A stretch of 19,044 nucleotides of DNA. It comes from Bacillota bacterium (GTDB lineage: Bacteria > Bacillota > Clostridia > Oscillospirales > Oscillospiraceae). The notes under the pieces were generated by a model. That model saw only the letters and a program-made list of their open reading frames with translations. It was not told where the DNA came from and did no database searches. Of this stretch, positions 1 to 5,302 are shown piece by piece (position 1 is the stretch's first letter; each line of letters opens with the position of its first letter). The stretch lies in contig WQUU01000271.1 of assembly GCA_009781925.1 (NCBI GenBank), forward strand, positions 1 to 19,044. The letters run 5' to 3'. A program made the position numbers and the translations under genes.

Positions 1-739
1 TGCGGCTCAGGAGCTCGGCGCAAATCCGCAGGAGTTCCGCCGGGGACTTCGGGTGTTTCACGAGGAGCACTTCAAAGCGCCCGTCCGCCAGATCCACAAG
101 CTTTTCGTCCAGCTTGAGCACACCTGCCACGGAGAGGCTGTTGGTCACCGCGCCCACGAGGAGGTCGGCTTCCACCGCCGCGCCGTCCACCTCCACCCGG
201 GTGCTGTGGGGTCTGATCTGGCGCAGGTGGCCCACGGCTCCGAGGAGATAGGCCAGATGTCCCAGGCTGCGTTTGGCGGCCTGAGGGGTCTCGTAGCTGA
301 GCGCCGTAAACGCGCCGAAGGCCGTCACATAGGTGAAATAGCCAAGCTCCCCATAGGCTCCGACATCCAGGGAGCGCGGCGTGCCCTCCACAATGCGCTG
401 CGCCGCCTTGCGGGGATTCCGCGGCAGGTGCAAGGTCTTTGCCACGTCGTTGGTGGTGCCCAGGGGGATGTAGCCCAGCGGGGGCCGTACCGGGAGGGCC
501 ATCAGGCCCGAAATCACCTCGCTCAGCGTGCCGTCCCCGCCGACGCAGACGAGGAGGTCAAAATCCGCCGCCAATTCCCGCGCCAGGCGCTCCATATCCC
601 CCGGACAGGCCGAGAAGCGGAGTTCCTGGGCAAAGCCCCCCTTGGCGAACTCCGCGCAGATTTTGCCCAGGGCGCTATGGAACCTGCCCCGTCCCGCCAC
701 GGGATTGATGAGCAATAAGAGGCGTTTCATGTGGGTCAT
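1..739 (-). CDS. Diacylglycerol kinase family lipid kinase, partial (C-terminus off the window)
   Basis: The minus frame is open from an ATG at 739 to the left edge (246 codons), so the C-terminus is missing; family members are usually about 300 residues. The N-terminus reads MKRLLLLINPVAGRG, the opening strand and phosphate loop of the DagK/YegS/BmrU kinases. GGDGT at about residues 67-71 (527-541) is the nucleotide-binding signature, followed by LGYIPLGTTNDVAKTL, typical of the family. These enzymes phosphorylate diacylglycerol or a related lipid with ATP at the inner membrane face; the substrate here cannot be read. AAGGAG lies 4 nt before the ATG at 739 and 13 nt before the in-frame ATG at 730, so the exact start is uncertain. 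It is divergent from dpaAB. Confidence 0.9.
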   Translation of the reverse strand, partial: MTHMKRLLLLINPVAGRGRFHSALGKICAEFAKGGFAQELRFSACPGDMERLARELAADFDLLVCVGGDGTLSEVISGLMALPVRPPLGYIPLGTTNDVAKTLHLPRNPRKAAQRIVEGTPRSLDVGAYGELGYFTYVTAFGAFTALSYETPQAAKRSLGHLAYLLGAVGHLRQIRPHSTRVEVDGAAVEADLLVGAVTNSLSVAGVLKLDEKLVDLADGRFEVLLVKHPKSPAELLRICAELLSR

Positions 740-774
740 TGATCTCCTTGCACATTGTGGGATATCCCCCGTCG

Positions 775-930
775 GGGACGCCCCCCTGGGCATCCCGTGC
801 CCTGTTGCGCGGTGCGGCTTGCGCTGTTGTGGATGCGGCTGCGTCCTGTCGTGGATGCGGCTGTGCACTGTTGCGCGTTGCGGCTGCGTCCTGTCGTGGA
901 TGCGGGACGCCGAGGGCGGCGTCCCCTACA
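775..930. repeat. 22-bp tandem array bracketed by two hairpins
   Basis: About 4.5 copies of a degenerate 22-23 bp unit run from 803 to 911, with copies starting at 803, 825, 847, 869 and 892. They share forms such as TGTCGTGGATGCGGCTG. The left flank (775-796) can fold as GGGACGCCC-ccct-GGGCATCCC. The right flank (904-925) folds as GGGACGCCG-aggg-CGGCGTCCC and ends in CCCTACA. The same terminal motif recurs at 2525-2532 and about 15571. It fills most of the gap between the lipid kinase and dpaA and ends just upstream of the candidate dpaA promoter. It has no plausible coding content. Confidence 0.75.
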
Positions 931-932
931 AG

Positions 933-962
933 TCACCTCCGCCCCCGTTTCCGCATAGTATA
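933..962 (+). promoter_or_regulatory. Candidate sigmaK promoter of dpaA-dpaB
   Basis: CATAGTATA at 954-962 matches the sigmaK -10 form CATAnnnTA exactly. An AC at 935-936 within TCACCT lies 17 bp upstream, where the short -35 element of this sigma factor is expected. Transcription would start near 970, leaving a leader of about 20 nt before the ATG at 990. In Bacillus the orthologous spoVF operon is read by sigmaK in the mother cell, which fits. No convincing sigmaA promoter is seen here. Confidence 0.6.
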
Positions 963-989
963 AGCCGAAACTCAGCGGGGGGTGATCTT

Positions 990-1850
990 ATGAAGTTTGC
1001 GGTGATCGGCGGCGACCTGCGCGCGGCGCGGCTCTGCGCACTGCTGTGCGCCGACGGACACGAGGTGCGGGCCTTCGCCCTGGAGAAGGCGGAGCTGGAC
1101 GCGGAAATCATATCCTGCGCCGACCCCGCCGAGGCGGCACAGGACGCGGACTGCGCCGTATTGCCCCTGCCCGTGACCAATGTGCGGGGGAGACTTAACA
1201 CACCGCTTTCGGCCAGGGCTTGTACCGTCGCGGAGGCGCTGGACGCACTCACGCCCGAGCAGATCGTCTGCGCCGGGCGCGTGGACGCCGAGACCTGGAC
1301 GGCGGCGCGGGCGCGGCATCTGACCCTCATCGATTTCTTTGAGCGGGAGGAGCTCTGCGTGTTAAACGCCGTGGCCACGGCGGAGGGGGCCGTCGGCATT
1401 CTCATGCAGGAGACGCCGGTCACCCTCTGGGGGATGCGGATTTTAGTCATCGGCTTCGGGCGCGTGGGGAAGTTGCTGGCCGACCGGCTGAAAGGGCTTG
1501 GCGCGCGGGTCGCCGTCTCCGCGAGGAACCACGGGGACATGGCCTGGATCAGGGCGCTGAACTATGAGGCCCTGGACACCCGGGCTCTGGAGGGCCAGCT
1601 CGGCCAATTCGACGCCGTGGTCAACACCGTGCCCGCTCCGGTGCTGGGCGAAAACCGCCTCCGGGAACTCAAGCCGGGGGCCCTGTGTATGGATCTGGCC
1701 TCCAAGCCGGGGGGGATGGACTTCGCCGCGGCGGGAAAGCTGGGGGTGCGGGCCGTCTGGGCCCTCTCTCTGCCGGGGGAGGTGGCCCCGGTGAGCGCGG
1801 GGACGATCATCCGCGACACAATTTATAATATTCTGGGGGAGCGGGTATGA
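990..1850 (+). CDS. dpaA: Dipicolinate synthase subunit A
   Basis: This 286-residue protein matches DpaA (SpoVFA) in length and layout. It is the subunit that, with DpaB, turns the lysine-pathway intermediate 4-hydroxy-tetrahydrodipicolinate into dipicolinate in the mother cell; dipicolinate is then stored with calcium in the spore core. The N-terminus MKFAVIGGD starts a Rossmann-like domain. A second dinucleotide-binding loop, VIGFGRVGK, lies at about residues 153-161, and the late DLASKPGGMDF and ALSLPGEVAPVSAG segments are characteristic of the family. GGGGGGTG lies about 6 nt before the ATG. Much longer in-frame upstream extension is possible, but it would run through the repeat array and has no ribosome binding site. 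The stop overlaps the dpaB start by 4 bp, indicating translational coupling. Confidence 0.95.
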   Translation: MKFAVIGGDLRAARLCALLCADGHEVRAFALEKAELDAEIISCADPAEAAQDADCAVLPLPVTNVRGRLNTPLSARACTVAEALDALTPEQIVCAGRVDAETWTAARARHLTLIDFFEREELCVLNAVATAEGAVGILMQETPVTLWGMRILVIGFGRVGKLLADRLKGLGARVAVSARNHGDMAWIRALNYEALDTRALEGQLGQFDAVVNTVPAPVLGENRLRELKPGALCMDLASKPGGMDFAAAGKLGVRAVWALSLPGEVAPVSAGTIIRDTIYNILGERV

Positions 1851-2434
1851 CAAAGCGCAGACTCGGGCTGGCCCTCTGCGGCTCCTATTGCACTTTCGAG
1901 CGGGCCTTTGCAGCGGCCGAGAAGCTCTGCGAGATCTATGACGTGACGCCCATTCTGTCCGAGAGGGCGGCTGTGACGGACAGCCGCTTCGGAAAGGCGG
2001 CGGAATTCAAGGCCCGGCTCGAGGCAATGACCCAAAAACCCGTCATCGACAGCGTCGCGGCGGCGGAGCCCCTCGGCCCCCTGGGGATGCTGGACGCGCT
2101 GCTCATCGCGCCCTGTACGGGCAACACGCTGGCGAAACTGGCCGCCGGCATCACGGACAGCTCCGTCACTATGGCGGCAAAGGCCCAGCTGCGCAACGGC
2201 GGGCCTCTGATTATCGCAGTCTCCACCAACGACGGCCTCTCCGGCACGGCCCCAAGCCTCGGCAGACTTCTGGGCCGGAAAAACGTCTACTTCGTGCCCT
2301 TCTATCAGGACGATCCGGCAAAAAAGCCCACATCCCTGCTGGCGGATTTCGACCGGATCGGGGAGACGGTCGAGGCGGCGCTGCAGGGGCGGCAGGCCCA
2401 GCCGGTGATCGGGGTACGTCCCGCGACCTCGTAG
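1847..2434 (+). CDS. dpaB: Dipicolinate synthase subunit B
   Basis: This 195-residue protein matches DpaB (SpoVFB), a flavoprotein-fold subunit of dipicolinate synthase. The N-terminus RLGLALCGSYCTFE and the central APCTGNTLAKLAAGITD are the recognisable parts; the second resembles the flavin-binding region of the phosphopantothenoylcysteine decarboxylase-like fold. The ATG lies inside the overlapping ATGA with the end of dpaA, preceded by GGGGGAGCGGG. The pair forms a two-gene operon here, whereas in Bacillus it is followed by asd and dapG. The TAG stop lies inside the terminal GTAGGG of a downstream repeat, so the last codons may have been set by repeat insertion. Its presence argues for sporulation ability, since some clostridia lack dpaAB and use another route. 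Confidence 0.95.
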   Translation: MTKRRLGLALCGSYCTFERAFAAAEKLCEIYDVTPILSERAAVTDSRFGKAAEFKARLEAMTQKPVIDSVAAAEPLGPLGMLDALLIAPCTGNTLAKLAAGITDSSVTMAAKAQLRNGGPLIIAVSTNDGLSGTAPSLGRLLGRKNVYFVPFYQDDPAKKPTSLLADFDRIGETVEAALQGRQAQPVIGVRPATS

Positions 2435-2531
2435 GGAACGCATTTATGCGTTCCGCAATCCCCCCAAACGGCCCATGATATGGCATTTATGACGCGATTC
2501 ACATATCGGAACGGATCAATCCGTTCCCTAC
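2431..2531. repeat. Twin-hairpin intergenic element (about 101 bp)
   Basis: The ends are a perfect 10-bp inverted repeat: GTAGGGAACG at 2431-2440 and CGTTCCCTAC at 2522-2531. Each end also forms its own 9-bp hairpin with a 2-nt loop: GGAACGCAT/ATGCGTTCC at 2435-2454 and GGAACGGAT/ATCCGTTCC at 2508-2527. The arms differ between the two hairpins but each is perfectly self-complementary. The element fills the gap between dpaB and the convergent oligoendopeptidase and contributes the dpaB stop codon. There is no U-run, so a role as a terminator is not obvious. It looks like a miniature mobile or REP-like element. Confidence 0.75.
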
Positions 2532-2540
2532 AAAGGATAT

Positions 2541-4241
2541 TTACGCAATTCCTGTCAAATCGTAGTTCTCCAGCCACTGCGACGCGGCCTCCGCCACACC
2601 TTTCAGCGCCGCGTCGGAGAAGGGCAGCATCATGCCGGCCCCGGTCACCAGATCGCGGAAAGTCTTCGTCCCGCCGGGGGCGGTGTAGACCATATATTTC
2701 TCCCAGGCGGCTTTCGGATCCGCCTGGATCGCCGCCCAGAACTGCAGGGCTACGCTCTGGGCCAGACAGTAGTCGATATAGTAGAAGGGCCTGCCATAGA
2801 TGTGCAGCTGGCGCTGCCAGTGCCGGCCGTCCCCGTAGAAGGGGATGCTGTCCAGCTTCATCCAGGGCATGTAGACCGCGCTGAGTTTGCGCCACTCCTC
2901 GTGCCGCTGCTCGGGCGTCAGATCCGGATTCTCATAGACGATGTGCTGGAAGTGATCCACCATCGTGCCGTAGGGGATGAAGGTCAGCGCGCCGGAGAGA
3001 TGGGTATATCTGAATTTCCGCGCGTCCTCCCCGAAGAAGCCGTCCAGCCAGGGCCAGGCGAAGAACTCCATGGACATGGAGTGCACCTCGCAGGCCTCGG
3101 AGGTGGGCGATACGCAGGAAATCGGCAGCGTGTCCCGCGCCGTATAGAAGGCAAAGGCGTGGCCGGCCTCGTGGGTGATGACCTCCACGTCGCCCGCGGT
3201 GCCGTTAAAGTTGGCGAAGATAAAGGGCACTTTATACGCCAGAAGATCCGTGCAGTAGCCCCCGACCTGTTTGCCGTCCTTGGAGAGGACGTCCATGAGC
3301 TCATTGTCCAGCATGACGTCGATGAAGGCCGCCGTCTCCGGGCTGAGCTCGTGATAGAAGCGCTTGCCTTGGGCCAAAATATCCTCCGGCCTGCCCTGCG
3401 GCGCCGGATTGCCCGAGCGGTACTCCAGGATGTTGTCGCAGTGCTCCATGGGATAAGTTTTGCCCAGGCGCGCGGCCTGGCGGCGGTAGACCCCGTCCGC
3501 CAGGGGGACGATATACTTGACCACGGCGGCGCGGAACGCCTCGATGTCCTCCTTGGTATAGCAGTTGCGCGTCATCCGGTAATAGCCGAGCTCGACATAG
3601 TTCTCATAGCCCAGTTTTTTGGCGATCTCCGTGCGCAGGCGGACAAGCTCGTCATAGATATGGTCAAGCTCCTCGCCGTTTTCCAAGTACCAGCCCCCCT
3701 CGGCGACCCAGGCGGCCCGGCGGCGGCCATCCTCCGGCGCCTGCTTCTTGGGCGTCAGTTGGGAGACGGTGTAGACGCCCCCCTCAAAGGGAATCTTCGC
3801 GGAGGCCACCAGTTTGTCGTACTCGGAGACGAGGGCGTTTTCCCGCTGCAGATCGGGGACGATCTCTGGGGAGAAGGTCTTGAGCTCAATCTCGGCGTTT
3901 GTAAAAAAGAGGCCGCCGTATTTGGCCTCGAAGTCCGGACGGAATTTCGAGCGCAGCATGGCCAGTTTCCAGTGCTGCTCCGGCTCCTCCAGGAGGGGGG
4001 CGGCCTCGTCGGCGAAGTCGTTCTCCGCGTCGTAGAAGGCGTCGTTCGTGTCGATGCTGTGGCGGATATAGGACAGGGAAAACATCGTGTTCACCTCGGC
4101 CAGGCGCTGTTCGTGGCTAAGGAAGATCTCTTCCGCCTCGGCGAAGGTTTCGGCGTTGCCGAGTTTCGCGGCGGCGTCCTCATAGAATGCGCCCAGGGCC
4201 TCCACATCGGGCCGCACATACATCATCTCGGAAAATTTCAT
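2541..4241 (-). CDS. M3 family oligoendopeptidase (zinc metallopeptidase)
   Basis: This 566-residue protein has the length of the M3 'not PepF' oligoendopeptidases, cytoplasmic enzymes that cut short peptides. The zinc-binding HEXXH motif is HEAGH at residues 357-361 (3159-3173), in VITHEAGHAFAFYTARD. Glu385, in SEACEVHSMSMEFF, is the likely third zinc ligand. The C-terminal HIYGRPFYYIDYCLAQSVAL is the conserved substrate-side segment of M3 peptidases. There is no signal peptide. AAAGGAG lies a few bases before the ATG at 4241, and MKFSEMMYVRPD is a typical start. It is convergent with dpaAB and divergent from the zinc-ribbon protein. The exact subfamily is assigned from memory of the motifs. 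Confidence 0.95.
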   Translation of the reverse strand: MKFSEMMYVRPDVEALGAFYEDAAAKLGNAETFAEAEEIFLSHEQRLAEVNTMFSLSYIRHSIDTNDAFYDAENDFADEAAPLLEEPEQHWKLAMLRSKFRPDFEAKYGGLFFTNAEIELKTFSPEIVPDLQRENALVSEYDKLVASAKIPFEGGVYTVSQLTPKKQAPEDGRRRAAWVAEGGWYLENGEELDHIYDELVRLRTEIAKKLGYENYVELGYYRMTRNCYTKEDIEAFRAAVVKYIVPLADGVYRRQAARLGKTYPMEHCDNILEYRSGNPAPQGRPEDILAQGKRFYHELSPETAAFIDVMLDNELMDVLSKDGKQVGGYCTDLLAYKVPFIFANFNGTAGDVEVITHEAGHAFAFYTARDTLPISCVSPTSEACEVHSMSMEFFAWPWLDGFFGEDARKFRYTHLSGALTFIPYGTMVDHFQHIVYENPDLTPEQRHEEWRKLSAVYMPWMKLDSIPFYGDGRHWQRQLHIYGRPFYYIDYCLAQSVALQFWAAIQADPKAAWEKYMVYTAPGGTKTFRDLVTGAGMMLPFSDAALKGVAEAASQWLENYDLTGIA

Positions 4242-4283
4242 GGGGGACTCCTTTATTCTGAATTCTGAAAAATCAGCACATTT

Positions 4284-4312
4284 ATTATAGCACTTTCTTT
4301 TCCAAATTGGAA
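4284..4312 (-). promoter_or_regulatory. Candidate promoter and palindrome of the M3 peptidase gene
   Basis: Reading leftwards, TATAAT (4284-4289) is a perfect -10 box. At 17 bp spacing the -35 position holds only TTCCAA, a poor match. That hexamer is half of a perfect palindrome, TTCCAA-A-TTGGAA, at 4300-4312, suggesting that a regulator binds over the -35 region. Binding is inferred. Confidence 0.45.
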
Positions 4313-4367
4313 GGCTAGATCATACTTACAAAAGGCGGCGGTTTTGATCTTACGGATCTTTTTATAT

Positions 4368-4421
4368 TTTACAAATCATTTACAGATTCGTCAGATTCGA
4401 GACATCCTTTGGTGTTAGAAT
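4368..4421 (+). promoter_or_regulatory. Direct-repeat regulatory region before the zinc-ribbon protein
   Basis: TTTACA occurs at 4368-4373 and 4379-4384, exactly 11 bp apart, the spacing common for OmpR/PhoB-type response regulator boxes. CAGATTCG is then repeated at 4383-4390 and 4392-4399. TAGAAT at 4416-4421 could be the -10, with no good -35 hexamer, as in activated promoters. The ribosome binding site follows at 4436. Confidence 0.4.
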
Positions 4422-4451
4422 AGGCGCATCTCATCAAAGGAGTTGCCCGTT

Positions 4452-5240
4452 ATGAAACAAATCAAACCGCGTTCCTCCGCTTTTAAGAAATTCCTGGCGG
4501 TTTTTCTCGTGGCCGCGCTCGTCATCGCCGCTGTCTCCGCCGGAGCCTTGGCCGCAGGCGCGGCGCAGCAGCCGTCCACCAATCAGCAGCAGATACAGCC
4601 CTATTCCGGCCAACAGAACCAGCATTCCTCCACGAACCAGCAGGATTCGATGGGGATGATGGGCCGGGGGAACTCCGGCCAGGGCCAGCAGATGTTTGGT
4701 TTCAATAGCCCGATGAAAACCGGAGTGCGCGGCTTGGCGGTCGTTGGAATCGCTATCGCGCTCCTCGTCTGCTTAGTCTGTGACGTGCTTCTGACGCTCT
4801 ACGTGTATCTGGACGCGAAGCGGATCGGACACCACGCGGTTCTCTGGGCGATTTTGGTATTCTTTACCACCGTTCTGGGCCTGCTCATCTACCTGCTGTA
4901 TAAGCAGCGCAAGGAGCATCCGGAGGTCTGGCGCGCCGCGCCAAAGCCCGCCCCGGGCCGGGTCTGCCCGAACTGCCGCAGTGTTCAGAGCCCGGAGAAC
5001 GCCTACTGCTACGTCTGCGGCGCCCCGATGGAGCTCCGCTGCAAAAAGTGCGGCGCCCCGCTGCACCCGAAGGCCGTGTTTTGCCCCGTCTGCGGCGTCA
5101 AGGCCGGGGAGGGGAACGTCCCCGCGCCGGAGCCGGTAACCGGTTCGGAAACTGTCCCGGCAACGGCCGCGGCAGGGCCGATCGCCACGGAAGCGGAACA
5201 GGCCGTGGCATCCGCGGAGGCGGAACCGCCGAAGGCATAA
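4452..5240 (+). CDS. Membrane protein with double zinc ribbon, function unknown
   Basis: The 262-residue protein has a clear layout. Residues 13-38 form a hydrophobic N-terminal segment (signal peptide or anchor). Residues 39-90 are a Gln/Asn/Ser-rich, low-complexity extracytoplasmic linker. Two membrane helices lie at about 93-121 and 127-150, joined by YLDAKRIGHH. A cytoplasmic double zinc ribbon follows, with Cys172/175/186/189 and Cys197/200/211/214 (CPNC...CYVCG, CKKCG...CPVCG), then a Pro/Ala/Glu-rich tail. The ribbons resemble DZANK-type modules, which usually bind protein or nucleic acid. AAAGGAG lies 9 nt before the ATG; the in-frame TTG at 4443 directly abuts that site and is not a credible start. 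It is a single gene ending at a strong terminator. I do not recognise a named family. Confidence 0.85.
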   Translation: MKQIKPRSSAFKKFLAVFLVAALVIAAVSAGALAAGAAQQPSTNQQQIQPYSGQQNQHSSTNQQDSMGMMGRGNSGQGQQMFGFNSPMKTGVRGLAVVGIAIALLVCLVCDVLLTLYVYLDAKRIGHHAVLWAILVFFTTVLGLLIYLLYKQRKEHPEVWRAAPKPAPGRVCPNCRSVQSPENAYCYVCGAPMELRCKKCGAPLHPKAVFCPVCGVKAGEGNVPAPEPVTGSETVPATAAAGPIATEAEQAVASAEAEPPKA

Positions 5241-5254
5241 CAAATAGGAAGTGC

Positions 5255-5285
5255 AAAATCCCCGCCGAAAAAGCGGGGTTTTTTT
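5255..5285 (+). terminator. Intrinsic terminator of the zinc-ribbon protein gene
   Basis: CCCCGC (5260-5265) and GCGGGG (5273-5278) form a 6-bp GC stem around a CGAAAAA loop, followed by seven T residues. On the minus strand the same stem is followed by ATTTT, so it may weakly terminate the convergent ATPase gene too. Confidence 0.9.
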
Positions 5286-5302
5286 ATTGGGGAGTTCTGA
5301 AC

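Noticed and set aside
803..911. CRISPR array
   Set aside because: The 22-bp units are contiguous and degenerate with no unique spacers, and no cas genes are nearby.
528..1850. Longer open frame giving a 440-residue version of DpaA
   Set aside because: The extra 154 codons cross the antisense of the lipid kinase and the repeat array, have no ribosome binding site, and precede a normal DpaA start at 990.
2802..4268. 488-codon open frame antisense to the M3 peptidase
   Set aside because: It is a GC-rich shadow frame with no recognisable domain, opposite a gene with clear catalytic motifs.
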